DNA from: Methanohalophilus levihalophilus
Lineage (GTDB): Archaea > Halobacteriota > Methanosarcinia > Methanosarcinales > Methanosarcinaceae
NCBI RefSeq assembly: GCF_017874375.1
Contig: NZ_JAGGLK010000003.1
Span: 533,169-597,168 of the forward strand
DNA length: 64,000 nt
Direction of reading: 5' to 3'
Shown here piece by piece: positions 15,572 to 24,327 of the stretch; positions within the stretch are counted from its first letter, which is position 1; every line of letters starts with the position of its first letter. The notes beneath the pieces were generated by a model. The model was not told the origin of the DNA, searched no databases, and worked only from the letters and a program-made list of their open reading frames with translations. The translations under genes were made by a program, and so were the position numbers.

Positions 15572-16798
15572 TTGAAAACTCCGGATGATCCCCTTGAGTT
15601 AGCAGAAGGGGTCTATTGGGTAGGTGTTATTGACTGGAACCTTCGCGATTTTCATGGATATGAGACTCCTCGTGGTGGAACCTACAATGCTTACCTGATT
15701 GTGGATGAAAAGGTAACCCTTATCGATACTGTAAAGGATCAGTTTTCCGGTGAATTGATTGAAAATATCAGCCGTATTATTGATCCTTCAGAGATCGATT
15801 ATGTTGTTTCCAACCATGTGGAAAGGGATCATTCAAGCTCCCTTCCGGCAATTATGGGGCTGTGTCCGGATGCTACCATTATTTCCACGGAAAAGGGAAA
15901 AACTGGTCTCCTTGGATATTATGAAATTGACGGCTGTGCGAATTGGAAATTCGAAACTGTGAAAACCGGTTCGGAAATCTGCATTGGAAAACGGAATCTT
16001 ATGTTCATTGAAACCGTTATGCTTCACTGGCCTGACAGCATGCAAACCTATCTCAAGGAGGATCATATCCTTTTCTCGAATGATGGATTTGGACAACATC
16101 TGGCCACATCACACAGGTTTGATGATGAAGTAGGTTCGGATGCAATGGATGAGGCAGAGATCTATTATGCCAATATTCTCATGCCTTTTGGTTCCCGTAT
16201 TCTGAAATATGTGGAACAGTTGCATAAGCTCGATATTCCTATAGATATGATTGCTCCGTCACACGGTATAATCTGGCGCAGTTGTCCTGATAAGATAATT
16301 AATGCCTATGTTAACTGGGCATCAGGGAAAACCGCACCAAAGGTGCTTGTGATATATGATAGCATGTGGGGAAGCACCGAGCTAATGGCCCGTGCTATTG
16401 CTGAAGGAGTAAGACATACCGGGGTAGAAGCACATCTGTTCCATCTTCGTAAGAACGACTGGAGTATGCTGGTTAAGGAAATAATGGATGCACCGGTTTT
16501 TGCGCTTGGGTCTCCAACAATGCACAACAGTATGTTTTTCACATTAGGTGGTTTTTTGACCTATCTTAAGGGCCTAAACCCCAAGGGTAAAAAGGCTGTT
16601 GTTTTTGGATCTTACGGCTGGGGTGGCGGTGCCACCAAACAGATGACCGAAAATCTTGAAAAATTTAAGGTTGAACTTGTGGAGGATGCACTCCAGATTA
16701 AGTTTAAACCAACCCATGATGATTTGCAGGCTTGCCAGGAACTTGGCATAAGGCTTGCAGAAATCGCAAAAAGCGAATCCAACGATACATTAAATTGA
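15572..16798 (+). CDS. fprA: FprA-type flavo-diiron protein (F420H2 oxidase)
   Basis: A 408-residue A-type flavoprotein: N-terminal metallo-beta-lactamase-like diiron domain with HVERDH (the H-x-E-x-D-H ligand motif, about residue 83), further His/Asp ligands in MLHWPDSM and FSNDGFGQH, and a C-terminal flavodoxin domain beginning KVLVIYDSMWGSTE (about residue 258). In methanogens the family oxidises F420H2 and reduces O2 to water. The start is TTG 15572, seven bases after GGAGG. It lies 18 bases after the ferritin-like gene and is part of the same oxygen-defence operon. Confidence 0.92.
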   Translation: MKTPDDPLELAEGVYWVGVIDWNLRDFHGYETPRGGTYNAYLIVDEKVTLIDTVKDQFSGELIENISRIIDPSEIDYVVSNHVERDHSSSLPAIMGLCPDATIISTEKGKTGLLGYYEIDGCANWKFETVKTGSEICIGKRNLMFIETVMLHWPDSMQTYLKEDHILFSNDGFGQHLATSHRFDDEVGSDAMDEAEIYYANILMPFGSRILKYVEQLHKLDIPIDMIAPSHGIIWRSCPDKIINAYVNWASGKTAPKVLVIYDSMWGSTELMARAIAEGVRHTGVEAHLFHLRKNDWSMLVKEIMDAPVFALGSPTMHNSMFFTLGGFLTYLKGLNPKGKKAVVFGSYGWGGGATKQMTENLEKFKVELVEDALQIKFKPTHDDLQACQELGIRLAEIAKSESNDTLN

Positions 16799-16831
16799 GA
16801 GTAACACATTTTGTTTAAAGGAGAATAAAAT

Positions 16832-17107
16832 ATGCAATTCTATGACGATCTCGAAACTGAATTTTATGAGCGTTCCAAAAAGAATGCAGAGACTACCGGA
16901 TACAGGCTAAACACTGAATATGATATTATTTCCACTGCTGTTAAGAATATAGCAAAGAACAAGCGTGAATTTGGTGAATGGTATTGCTTCTGTCAGAAAA
17001 GGACCGGTGACGTTGAAAAGGACAAGAAGATCATTTGTCCATGTGCAGCAAGGGCAAGGGACGTTGAAACCAAAGGTTCCTGTAAGTGCGGTCTTTACAT
17101 GAAATAA
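16832..17107 (+). CDS. ferredoxin:thioredoxin reductase catalytic subunit
   Basis: A 91-residue protein with six cysteines in three CxC pairs (Cys52/54, 69/71, 84/86: CFC, CPC, CKC), the signature of the 4Fe-4S catalytic subunit of ferredoxin:thioredoxin reductase. It passes electrons from ferredoxin to a disulfide. The variable subunit of plants and cyanobacteria is absent here, as is usual in archaea, and no rubredoxin domain is fused. It is the last gene of the redox group and is followed directly by a strong terminator. Confidence 0.9.
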   Translation: MQFYDDLETEFYERSKKNAETTGYRLNTEYDIISTAVKNIAKNKREFGEWYCFCQKRTGDVEKDKKIICPCAARARDVETKGSCKCGLYMK

Positions 17108-17109
17108 AT

Positions 17110-17140
17110 AGTCTTAAGAACTTCTTAAGACTCATTTTTT
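17110..17140 (+). terminator. hairpin plus T-run terminator
   Basis: AGTCTTAAGAA (17110-17120) and TTCTTAAGACT (17122-17132) form a perfect 11-base inverted repeat around one base, followed by CATTTTTT (17133-17140). It begins three bases after the stop codon of the reductase gene and ends the redox operon. The sequence is close to symmetric, but only the plus strand has the T-run at the right place. Confidence 0.8.
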
Positions 17141-17183
17141 GAAAAATTGTAGCTGTCAGGTGACTGCAGTCTGCAACAGTTAG

Positions 17184-17242
17184 ATATATTTATAGTATCG
17201 ATCCTATCTTGTTTCTGTGGTCATTGGGAACTATTCAGTTCC
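17184..17242 (+). promoter_or_regulatory. serA promoter and leader hairpin
   Basis: ATATATTTATAG (17184-17195) is the TATA box, about 90 bases before the serA start. In the predicted leader GGAAC (17227-17231) and GTTCC (17238-17242) form a hairpin. Upstream of the TATA box GACTGCAGTC (17162-17171) is a perfect palindrome. Either could carry serine-pathway regulation; none is proven. Confidence 0.45.
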
Positions 17243-17282
17243 AGGTGACTGATATCACTGTCATATCATGGAGATTTTTATC

Positions 17283-18854
17283 ATGAAGGTGCTGGTTAGC
17301 GATTCATTATCTGAAGAAGGTATTTCAAAACTTAAAGAGCATTTTGATGTTGATGTTTCAACCGGTCTTTCCGAAGACGAACTGGTTGAAAAAATAGGCG
17401 AATTCAATGCCCTTGTAATCCGTAGTGGTACACAGGTAACGGCACGTGTAATTCATGCCGCTGATAACCTGAAGATTATCGGACGTGCCGGGGTAGGCGT
17501 TGACAATGTTGATATAGAAGCCGCCACTGAAAAAGGTATTATTGTTGTCAATGCTCCGGAAGGCAACATGCTTTCAGCAGCAGAACACACTGTTGCCATG
17601 ATGCTTTCAATGGCCCGTAATATCCCCCGTGCAGATGCTTCCATGAAAGCCGGAAAATGGGAACGTAAGAAATTCATGGGTGTTGAAGTCAACGGCAAAA
17701 CCCTTGGTGTAATAGGTCTTGGTCGTATCGGTGCCGAAGTTGCAAAGAGGGCACAGGGCCTTGAAATGAACATACTTGGTTATGATCCATTCGTCACTGA
17801 AGACCGTGCAAAAGATATGGGTGTTGAGCTTACAACGGTCGACGATATTGCAAAACGCGCTGATTTCATTACCGTTCATACTCCTCTCACAAAGGATACA
17901 AGGAACATCCTTGATGCTGATCAGTTTGCCCTGATGAAACCCACTGCAAGGGTCATCAATTGCGCCCGTGGTGGCATTATTAATGAGGATGCTCTCGCTG
18001 ATGCACTGAAAAGCGGAAAGATTGCCGGTGCTGCAGTGGACGTTTTCACAAGTGAACCGCCTACGGAATGCCAGTTTGTAAACCTTGATAATGTAGTAGT
18101 CACTCCTCATCTTGGTGCTTCTACCGAAGAGGCACAGGTAAATGTTGCAGTTTCCGTTGCCGAGGAAGTAATCTCCGTTTTAGGTGGCGGACAGGCGCGT
18201 AATACCATAAATATTCCATCCCTGAAACCTGAGCTTGTAGCAACTCTTGCGCCTTACATAAATCTCATAGAAACTCTCGGCAGTGCAGTTTCACAGTTAA
18301 TGGATGGCAACTATGAGAAAGTTGAGATCTCCTATAATGGGGAAATTGCAGAAAAGGACTCCAGGCATCTTACACTTGCAGCCCTGAAAGGCATTCTGGG
18401 AACTGCAATGGGTGCATCTGTTAATTATGTCAACGCTCCTGCGATTGCAAAAGCCCGGGATGTAGAAGTTATTGAAAGCAAATCTGAGAAATCAGAGGAA
18501 TATGCATCAAGCATTAAGATTAAACTCAGCAAGAATTCAATTTCAAAATCAATCACCGGTGCAGTTGTAGCAGACGAACCTCGCATCATTATGATAGACG
18601 GGCAAAGGGTTGACCTTGCTCCAACAGGCTACATGGTCGTATCCACTCATATTAACAGGCCCAACGTTATTGGTCCATGCTGCATTGTTCTTGGTGAGAA
18701 TGATATCAATATCTCCGGCATGCAGGTAGGTCGTGTACCAATCGGCGAAAAGACTATAATGGCATTGAACGTTGATTCTGAGATCTCAGAAGACATTCTG
18801 GAGAAGATAAGGCACATTGATGGCATTATTGACGCAAAGCTTGTTTCTCTATAA
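17283..18854 (+). CDS. serA: D-3-phosphoglycerate dehydrogenase
   Basis: First enzyme of serine synthesis, oxidising 3-phosphoglycerate with NAD+. The 523-residue protein has the long form: catalytic/nucleotide-binding part (LGVIGLGRIGAEVAKRAQG near residue 144, the catalytic stretch INCARGGIINEDAL and PHLGASTEEAQ), an intervening allosteric domain (about 315-445) and a C-terminal ACT domain (about 450-523) that usually binds serine for feedback control. I start at ATG 17283, nine bases after GGAG at 17270; the upstream ATG at 17268 contains that site. The next gene starts 28 bases after its stop. Confidence 0.95.
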   Translation: MKVLVSDSLSEEGISKLKEHFDVDVSTGLSEDELVEKIGEFNALVIRSGTQVTARVIHAADNLKIIGRAGVGVDNVDIEAATEKGIIVVNAPEGNMLSAAEHTVAMMLSMARNIPRADASMKAGKWERKKFMGVEVNGKTLGVIGLGRIGAEVAKRAQGLEMNILGYDPFVTEDRAKDMGVELTTVDDIAKRADFITVHTPLTKDTRNILDADQFALMKPTARVINCARGGIINEDALADALKSGKIAGAAVDVFTSEPPTECQFVNLDNVVVTPHLGASTEEAQVNVAVSVAEEVISVLGGGQARNTINIPSLKPELVATLAPYINLIETLGSAVSQLMDGNYEKVEISYNGEIAEKDSRHLTLAALKGILGTAMGASVNYVNAPAIAKARDVEVIESKSEKSEEYASSIKIKLSKNSISKSITGAVVADEPRIIMIDGQRVDLAPTGYMVVSTHINRPNVIGPCCIVLGENDINISGMQVGRVPIGEKTIMALNVDSEISEDILEKIRHIDGIIDAKLVSL

Positions 18855-18882
18855 TCCATTGAAAAATACGGATTTGGATACT

Positions 18883-19362
18883 ATGAAGAAAAGGATATAT
18901 CATCGGTTTCCGCATAGGGAAGTGGAGTTTGAACAGAGGAATCGCTACTATGCGGATCTTCCTTTTCTTGTAAAGGTAATAGCAGGGATTGACGGTAAAT
19001 TCGGGATGTTTGTAACGGAATCCGTATCCCGGAAAGGATATCGTATTCAGGCCCGTCGTGAAATTGGAGTAGAAGTGGTCACAAACGGACTTGACTTTTC
19101 TCCTTTGAATTACCGAAACGTGGATTCCATTATAGACACTATAGAACCTCAGGGTACCATTGATTTCCGGGTATCACTGAAATATAGCTATCTTGATGGT
19201 AAATATAATCGGGTACCCTTTAAAGGTGATATTTTCCTTGTGCGTGCCATTCTTGAGGGCGACATCCTGACATTCCGTATTAACCACATCGATGGTCCTG
19301 GCAGAACCGAATGTGGAAGGATTGCGGATACTATTATTGATGAGCTTCGGCGTGGATCCTGA
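18883..19362 (+). CDS. conserved archaeal protein of unknown function
   Basis: A 159-residue soluble protein I do not recognise. It starts KKRIYHRFPHREVEFEQRNRYY and is rich in beta-strand and charged residues; no catalytic motif, cysteine cluster or membrane segment is evident. ATG 18883 is chosen because the frame extends upstream into serA without a ribosome site. It follows serA by 28 bases and its stop overlaps the next start by one base (TGATG), so serA, this gene and the DUF2240 gene probably share a transcript. Any link to serine metabolism is only positional. Confidence 0.65.
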   Translation: MKKRIYHRFPHREVEFEQRNRYYADLPFLVKVIAGIDGKFGMFVTESVSRKGYRIQARREIGVEVVTNGLDFSPLNYRNVDSIIDTIEPQGTIDFRVSLKYSYLDGKYNRVPFKGDIFLVRAILEGDILTFRINHIDGPGRTECGRIADTIIDELRRGS

Positions 19363-19823
19363 TGGATGAATTGGTTTACGTTGTAGCAGCGCCGTTTAAA
19401 CGTAGTGGTACCGCTTCGATTTCTGTCAGGGATTTTGATTTTTCTCTTTCTTTCGATCTAAAATGGATCTCTCCGCAGCAAGCTTCCGCATTACGGGAAT
19501 TAGCAACTGGATCAGGACTTCTTAGTGAGAAGGATGGGTTTATATCCCCAACTTTTGATCCATCTACAATAACAATTCCCAGGGATTTCCATCCCTCCGG
19601 CGATTTGCTTAAGAAAACACTCCTTATTGACAAAATGCTCCAGTATATTGCGGCTTGCAGTAATCTGGAACTCCGGGAAATCGTCGCAAAAGTAAACCTG
19701 TTTCAGGAACAACTTTCAGAGATGATAGATCTGGAGGTTGCTGCTTTTCTTGTGGGGAAGGAATTGGGTTGCAATATGGATGTTTTTTATGAGCAGGTCC
19801 AGCAGAAACTTTCCACTGGTTGA
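19362..19823 (+). CDS. DUF2240 family protein
   Basis: A 153-residue protein matching the archaeal DUF2240 family by its N-terminal ELVYVVAAPFKRSG and the helical C-terminal part with IDLEVAAFLVGKELG. The N-terminal half looks like a winged-helix-type domain (LRELATGSGLLSEKDGFISP), so nucleic-acid binding is possible, but no function is established. Translation is coupled to the previous gene through a one-base stop/start overlap. It is the last gene before the ribosomal protein group. Confidence 0.75.
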   Translation: MDELVYVVAAPFKRSGTASISVRDFDFSLSFDLKWISPQQASALRELATGSGLLSEKDGFISPTFDPSTITIPRDFHPSGDLLKKTLLIDKMLQYIAACSNLELREIVAKVNLFQEQLSEMIDLEVAAFLVGKELGCNMDVFYEQVQQKLSTG

Positions 19824-19941
19824 GCACTGCACATAATCTTTATGTAGTAGTAATGTAATTACAACCCACTCTGTATTCAGTATTACCTATGTTCGAACGC
19901 AGATTTTGCGTGAGTAAGATCTACTCTTGCGGAGGAGCATA

Positions 19942-20322
19942 ATGAGCAAAAGAATTCAAAAAATAGTAGCTAAGAAGACCGATCCAAGGATGCCGGCATT
20001 AATCTCTGCACTAAGGGAACAGGCATTTCAGGAAGACGCTCCAATCTGGAAAGATATTGCCAGGAGATTTGAATCCCCAAGGCAAAACTATGCGCAAGTA
20101 AACATCAGCAAACTGAACCGTCATTCTGATGCTGATGAAGTTGTACTTGTTCCGGGTAAGGTATTAGGCGCCGGGGAAATCGGTCATTCTGTAGTAGTAG
20201 GAGCACTCGGTTTTAGTGCTTCAGCAAAGGATAAGATCGCAGGTGCCGGTGGTAAAATCATGACCATCGAAGAGTTGATGGCTGAGAACCCAAAGGGTTC
20301 CGGTATCAGGATTCTGAGATAA
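19942..20322 (+). CDS. rpl18e: ribosomal protein L18e
   Basis: Archaeal/eukaryotic-type large-subunit protein, 126 residues, with the typical [18 protein letters not shown] start and the conserved [20 protein letters not shown] core. ATG 19942 follows GGAGG (19931-19935) by six bases, so longer versions starting at 19927 are rejected. It opens the conserved archaeal group L18e-L13-S9-RpoN-RpoK-S2; the spacing to L13 is only 13 bases. Confidence 0.96.
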   Translation: MSKRIQKIVAKKTDPRMPALISALREQAFQEDAPIWKDIARRFESPRQNYAQVNISKLNRHSDADEVVLVPGKVLGAGEIGHSVVVGALGFSASAKDKIAGAGGKIMTIEELMAENPKGSGIRILR

Positions 20323-20335
20323 AAAGGTGATCTTA

Positions 20336-20755
20336 ATGACTGTTATTAACGCTGATGGACTTATCATGGGCAGGCTTGCCAGCACAGTTGCAAAAAGACT
20401 GCTTGCCGGAGAGACTATTTTTATAGTAAATGCTGAAAATGCTATAATTTCCGGTTCTAAATTAACAACATTTGGTGACTACAAGGACAAGAGAACCATT
20501 GGTTCTAAAGAATGGGGTCCTTATTTCCCAAAGAGGCCCGACCGTATTGTTAAGAGAACTGTAAGAGGAATGCTCCCTTATAAGAAATCAAGGGGAAGGG
20601 ACGCTTTTGGACGTCTTAAGGTATATGTTGGTGTACCTGATGAGTTACAAGGAAAAGAACTCACAACACTCGAAGAAGCAAGCATTGAACGTCTCAGTAC
20701 AGGCAAATACATGACTGTTGGCACTTTAAGCCACAAGTTAGGGTCTAAATTCTAA
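20336..20755 (+). CDS. rpl13: ribosomal protein L13
   Basis: Large-subunit protein L13, 139 residues, recognised by [21 protein letters not shown], the basic [18 protein letters not shown] block and the C-terminal [17 protein letters not shown]. Start is ATG 20336, preceded by AAAGGTGA; a GTG at 20327 lies inside that ribosome site. It is 13 bases after L18e and 13 bases before S9, one operon. Confidence 0.96.
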   Translation: MTVINADGLIMGRLASTVAKRLLAGETIFIVNAENAIISGSKLTTFGDYKDKRTIGSKEWGPYFPKRPDRIVKRTVRGMLPYKKSRGRDAFGRLKVYVGVPDELQGKELTTLEEASIERLSTGKYMTVGTLSHKLGSKF

Positions 20756-20768
20756 AGGAGATTAATAC

Positions 20769-21173
20769 ATGTCCACCAAAGTTTGTAATACATCGGGTAA
20801 GAAAAAGACTGCAATTGCCCGTGCAACAGTTCGTAAGGGTGCCGGCAAAGTTCGCGTCAACAAGAAACCTGTCGAAATCTTCGAACCTCTCTATGCAAAG
20901 CTTAAAATTATGGAGCCTCTCATGCTTGCAGGCGACTCCGCATCCGACATTGATATCGATGTAAAGGTGCAGGGCGGTGGCATCATGGGTCAGGCAAATG
21001 CAGTTCGCACTGCAATTGCCAGAGGCATTATCGAATGGACAAACGATACATCCCTGCGTGATGCATTCATGGCTTATGATCGTAGTCTCTTGGTAAACGA
21101 TTCCAGACAGAAGGAAACCAAGAAAGCAGGCGGTCCGGGTGCACGTGCAAGGTATCAGAAATCTTATAGGTGA
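20769..21173 (+). CDS. rps9: ribosomal protein S9
   Basis: Small-subunit protein S9, 134 residues. The C-terminus [11 protein letters not shown] is the S9 tail that reaches the P-site t[23 protein letters not shown] at the N-terminus is the conserved RNA-binding start. AAAGGAG precedes ATG 20769 by eight bases. It lies between L13 and RpoN in the usual archaeal order. Confidence 0.96.
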   Translation: MSTKVCNTSGKKKTAIARATVRKGAGKVRVNKKPVEIFEPLYAKLKIMEPLMLAGDSASDIDIDVKVQGGGIMGQANAVRTAIARGIIEWTNDTSLRDAFMAYDRSLLVNDSRQKETKKAGGPGARARYQKSYR

Positions 21174-21182
21174 GGCTTTTAC

Positions 21183-21371
21183 ATGATTCCTGTTCGCTGT
21201 TTCACATGTGGCAAAGTCATTGCAAACAGCTGGGAAGAGTTCAAACGTCGCGTAGATGGCGGCGAAGACCCAGCATCAGTACTTGATGATCTTGGTATCA
21301 GCCGGTATTGCTGCAGGCGTATGATACTCACTCATGTTGAGCTCGTTGAAGTTGTCTCGCCATACCAGTAA
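21183..21371 (+). CDS. rpoN: RNA polymerase subunit N
   Basis: Archaeal counterpart of eukaryotic RPB10, 62 residues. [13 protein letters not shown] carries the first zinc-binding CxxC pair and [11 protein letters not shown] the second CC pair; together they form the atypical zinc bundle that helps assemble the polymerase D-L platform. It follows S9 by nine bases and is followed after two bases by a tRNA-Pro gene, so the primary transcript must be cut by tRNA processing enzymes. Confidence 0.96.
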   Translation: MIPVRCFTCGKVIANSWEEFKRRVDGGEDPASVLDDLGISRYCCRRMILTHVELVEVVSPYQ

Positions 21372-21373
21372 AA

Positions 21374-21448
21374 GGGACCGTAGGGTAGCCTGGACCATCC
21401 TTCGGCGTTCGGGACGCCGGTACCTGAGTTCGAATCTCAGCGGTCCCA
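21374..21448 (+). tRNA. tRNA-Pro (CGG)
   Basis: Cloverleaf: acceptor stem GGGACCG (21374-21380) with CGGTCCC (21441-21447) and discriminator A; anticodon stem CGGCG/CGCCG around loop TTCGGGA, anticodon CGG at 21410-21412; T-arm CTGAGTTCGAATCTCAG. It lies between rpoN and rpoK on the same strand, only two bases after the rpoN stop codon. Confidence 0.92.
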
Positions 21449-21624
21449 TACCCTTTACGGCCAAATCTGGTATAGGCGATGTTTCGTTTAAAGACCATAT
21501 TCGGAGGGATTCCGAATAAACCCATATTTATTTCAAAGAAAATAACAAATTCCGGACTTTTTTAGACATACTTACTTAAATGTATGCATATTTTCCGCAG
21601 ACTTATTCCTCTAAGGGTGATCAT

Positions 21625-21807
21625 TTGAGCAAACAGAATTATACAAGATATGAACGTGCGAGGATTATTGGATCAAGGTCCCTTCAGATATCAATGGAGG
21701 CACCGATACTTCTCGATGTAGACAGTGATGATCCTTTAAAAATTGCCACACTTGAATATGAGGAAGGTGTGATCCCTATTACCGTTAAACGTGCAGACTC
21801 CCAATAA
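21625..21807 (+). CDS. rpoK: RNA polymerase subunit K
   Basis: Archaeal homolog of RPB6/omega, 60 residues, recognised by [22 protein letters not shown] and the C-terminal [10 protein letters not shown] choose the TTG at 21625 because AGGGTGATC stands before it and because the family starts just ahead of the YTRYERARI motif; an upstream ATG at 21580 would add residues with no family likeness. It sits between tRNA-Pro and S2. An enolase gene, often found next in archaea, is not here. Confidence 0.92.
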   Translation: MSKQNYTRYERARIIGSRSLQISMEAPILLDVDSDDPLKIATLEYEEGVIPITVKRADSQ

Positions 21808-21820
21808 TGAGGTGAACTAA

Positions 21821-22510
21821 ATGGAAGAAACACAGGATCAAGATATTGAACAAATAGTTGAAGAAGAAGTAGAACAGCCTGTACAGGAGGCAGTGGCTGA
21901 AGAAGAGGAAGACAAGTCCACCTCAGCAGACTCCACATCACTGGTTCCTATCGATGAATACCTTGCAGCAGGTGTTCACATCGGTACACAGCAGAAAACC
22001 CAGGACATGATGAAATTCGTCTACCGGGTACGCACAGATGGTCTGTATGTACTTGACATCCAGTCCACTGACAGAAGAATTAAGGAAGTAGCACAATTCC
22101 TTGCAAAATATGATCCGTCCCAGATACTCGTTGTATCTGCAAGGCAGTATGGCCAGTTCCCTGCAAAAATGTTCTCCAAAGCAATTGGCGCAAAATCTAT
22201 GGTAGGACGTTTTATCCCTGGTAAACTTACCAATCCGGCAGTTGAAGGATTCTTCGAGCCAGATGTGGTACTCGTAACAGATCCTGCCGGAGATGCACAG
22301 GTTATTAAGGAAGCTGTTGATATCGGAATTCCTGTAGTGGGCCTTTGTGATACCAACAACCTGACTTCAAATGTGGATGTAGTCATCCCAACAAACAACA
22401 AAGGAAGAAAAGCCCTGTCCCTTATTTACTGGCTTCTCGCAAGGGAAGTTGCAGCTGACAGGAACATTCCTTTCAACTACGAAATGAGCGACTTCGAGGC
22501 AGGCCTCTGA
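21821..22510 (+). CDS. rps2: ribosomal protein S2
   Basis: Small-subunit protein S2 (SA-type), 229 residues. The body shows [23 protein letters not shown] and the segment [12 protein letters not shown] followed by [23 protein letters not shown]. The first 40 residues are an acidic tail (runs of Glu, Asp, Gln), typical of archaeal S2. AGGTGA precedes ATG 21821, 14 bases after rpoK. T-rich stretches follow its stop codon and end the operon. Confidence 0.95.
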   Translation: MEETQDQDIEQIVEEEVEQPVQEAVAEEEEDKSTSADSTSLVPIDEYLAAGVHIGTQQKTQDMMKFVYRVRTDGLYVLDIQSTDRRIKEVAQFLAKYDPSQILVVSARQYGQFPAKMFSKAIGAKSMVGRFIPGKLTNPAVEGFFEPDVVLVTDPAGDAQVIKEAVDIGIPVVGLCDTNNLTSNVDVVIPTNNKGRKALSLIYWLLAREVAADRNIPFNYEMSDFEAGL

Positions 22511-22511
22511 A

Positions 22512-22529
22512 GTCCTTTTTTACCTTTTT
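22512..22529 (+). terminator. T-rich terminator of ribosomal operon
   Basis: Two T-runs (CCTTTTTT and CCTTTTTCCC) lie directly after the S2 stop codon, with no clear hairpin, as expected for archaeal U-run termination. The Memo promoter begins about 25 bases further on. Confidence 0.5.
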
Positions 22530-22551
22530 CCCATGAGTCCTTTGCATACTA

Positions 22552-22587
22552 CTTATATATTGGAGTCTATCTCTTATAGGGGATAGA
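22552..22587 (+). promoter_or_regulatory. Memo promoter with inverted repeat
   Basis: CTTATATAT (22552-22560) is the TATA box. TCTATC (22566-22571) and GATAGA (22582-22587) form an inverted repeat between it and the ATG at 22592, covering the expected transcription start. It would be a natural operator site. Confidence 0.5.
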
Positions 22588-22591
22588 TAGT

Positions 22592-23389
22592 ATGAGACAA
22601 CCAACAGTAGCCGGACAGTTTTATCCATTGGCTCCACGTTCCTTGAAGAAAGAGCTGGGGCGTTGTTTCAGGGGGCTGGAACTAAGTGAGACTCCTGTAA
22701 AAGGAGTAATCGTTCCTCATGCAGGATATGTTTATTCAGGTGAAGTAGCAGCTAATTCCTATGCTCGCCTTCCTAAGGCTGAAACGTTTGTGATTTTCGG
22801 ACCAAATCATACCGGATATGGTTCTCCAGTAGCTCTTTCCTGTGACGACTGGTCAACTCCTATAGGGGATATTGCAACTGATTTTGAGCTTTGCAAGAAG
22901 CTTGCCGGAAGCATTGTTGATATGGATGAAGTAGCTCATAGATATGAGCATTCAATCGAAGTCCAGATTCCTTTCCTGCAATACAGGTTTGGGGATGATT
23001 TCAAGATCCTTCCAATCTGCCTTGGAATGCAGGATATGGATACTGCTGTGGAAGTGGGCCGGGAAGTTGCAAAAGCTGCCAAAGAACTGGGGCGGGATGT
23101 TGTATTCATTGCTTCCAGTGATTTTACTCACTACGAACCACAGGAAGAGGCTCAGGGAAAAGATGAAACTCTTATTGAAGCTATTCTAGAAATGAACATT
23201 GAGGAATTTTACAAGCGTATTGTAGAACTCAATGCATCTGCATGTGGATATGGTCCAATAGCAGCTATGCTTGCGGCATCAAAGGAAATGGGTGCAACCT
23301 CTGCAAAGCTTCTGAAGTATGCAACAAGCGGGGATGTATCCGGTGATTATTCTGCAGTAGTTGGCTATGCATCAATAGTTGTTGATTGA
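22592..23389 (+). CDS. Memo family protein (AmmeMemoRadiSam)
   Basis: A 265-residue Memo protein, structurally related to extradiol dioxygenases. Family blocks are PHAGYVYSGEVAANSY (about residue 43), FGPNHTG, HRYEHSIEVQIPFLQY and SSDFTHYEP, which supply the conserved metal-ligand histidines. It belongs to the AmmeMemoRadiSam triad; the radical SAM partner AmrS is found 10 kb away at 33,308 and AMMECR1 is not in the window. The gene has its own promoter but is 31 bases from mevalonate kinase and may lead that operon. Its chemistry in archaea is not settled. Confidence 0.9.
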   Translation: MRQPTVAGQFYPLAPRSLKKELGRCFRGLELSETPVKGVIVPHAGYVYSGEVAANSYARLPKAETFVIFGPNHTGYGSPVALSCDDWSTPIGDIATDFELCKKLAGSIVDMDEVAHRYEHSIEVQIPFLQYRFGDDFKILPICLGMQDMDTAVEVGREVAKAAKELGRDVVFIASSDFTHYEPQEEAQGKDETLIEAILEMNIEEFYKRIVELNASACGYGPIAAMLAASKEMGATSAKLLKYATSGDVSGDYSAVVGYASIVVD

Positions 23390-23420
23390 GATAATTGTAA
23401 AAGGCGGGATGTATTAATAA

Positions 23421-24326
23421 ATGGTTACCTGTTCAGCACCTGGCAAAGTGTATCTTTTTGGCGAGCATGCGGTTGTTTATGGTGAAAATGCCATTTGCTG
23501 TGCTGTGGACATAAGGACACACATTACCGTCGAGGAAAATGATTCAGTTTTAATTGAATCGCCTCTTGGAACTACAGGAATTGACTATTCCGTTCATCCC
23601 TATGTTTCGGAAGTCCTTGAAAAAGTACGGGCGATGTCTCCTTTTGAAGGAATCAAAGTCCACGTAGAATCGGATATTCCAATTGGTTCTGGTCTTGGCT
23701 CTTCAGCTGCCGTTACGGTTGCAACACTCAAAGGGCTTGATAACTTGCTTGGACTGGACTTATCTCTTGAAGAGATAGCTTCAATCGGACATGAAATTGA
23801 AATACAGGTTCAGGGCGCAGCGAGTCCTACTGATACATATGTTTGCACAATGGGAGGTACTGTAATGATTCCCGATCGCAAACATTTGGATTTGCTGGAT
23901 TGTGGAGTTGTTATAGGAAATACCAATGTATTTTCCTCGACAAAGGAACTTGTATCCAATGTATCCGCTCTCAAGGATGCTTATCCGGAATTAATATCAC
24001 CAATTTTTTCCACTATCGGAAACACTGCTATCAGGGGGGAAACTCTTCTTGCTGTAAAGGACTATAAAGAAGTTGGAAAACTGATGAACGTAAATCAGGG
24101 TCTTCTGGATTCCATTGGAGTAAACTGTCCGGAACTTTCCAGTTTGATTTATGCAGCACGTAACGCAGGCGCTTTCGGTGCAAAAATTACAGGTGCCGGA
24201 GGAGGAGGTTGCATGGTTGCGATTGCACCCGAAGATAAAGTTGAAGATGTCAGCCAGGCGATTTCTGAAGCTGGTGGTGTTTCTCTTATTACTAAATTTA
24301 CAGGTCAGGGAGTAAGGATTGAATAA
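23421..24326 (+). CDS. mvk: mevalonate kinase
   Basis: GHMP-family kinase, 301 residues, phosphorylating mevalonate for isoprenoid lipid synthesis. Visible motifs: N-terminal APGKVYLFGEHAVVYG, the ATP-binding PIGSGLGSSAAVTVA (about residue 91) and the C-terminal KITGAGGGGCMVAI. It is followed one base later by isopentenyl phosphate kinase, then type 2 isomerase and, after RNase J, the prenyl synthase, a standard archaeal isoprenoid cluster. Confidence 0.95.
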   Translation: MVTCSAPGKVYLFGEHAVVYGENAICCAVDIRTHITVEENDSVLIESPLGTTGIDYSVHPYVSEVLEKVRAMSPFEGIKVHVESDIPIGSGLGSSAAVTVATLKGLDNLLGLDLSLEEIASIGHEIEIQVQGAASPTDTYVCTMGGTVMIPDRKHLDLLDCGVVIGNTNVFSSTKELVSNVSALKDAYPELISPIFSTIGNTAIRGETLLAVKDYKEVGKLMNVNQGLLDSIGVNCPELSSLIYAARNAGAFGAKITGAGGGGCMVAIAPEDKVEDVSQAISEAGGVSLITKFTGQGVRIE

Positions 24327-24327
24327 A

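Noticed and set aside
21276..21525. Frames crossing the tRNA-Pro gene
   Set aside because: They run through the tRNA cloverleaf on one or the other strand and cannot be real proteins.
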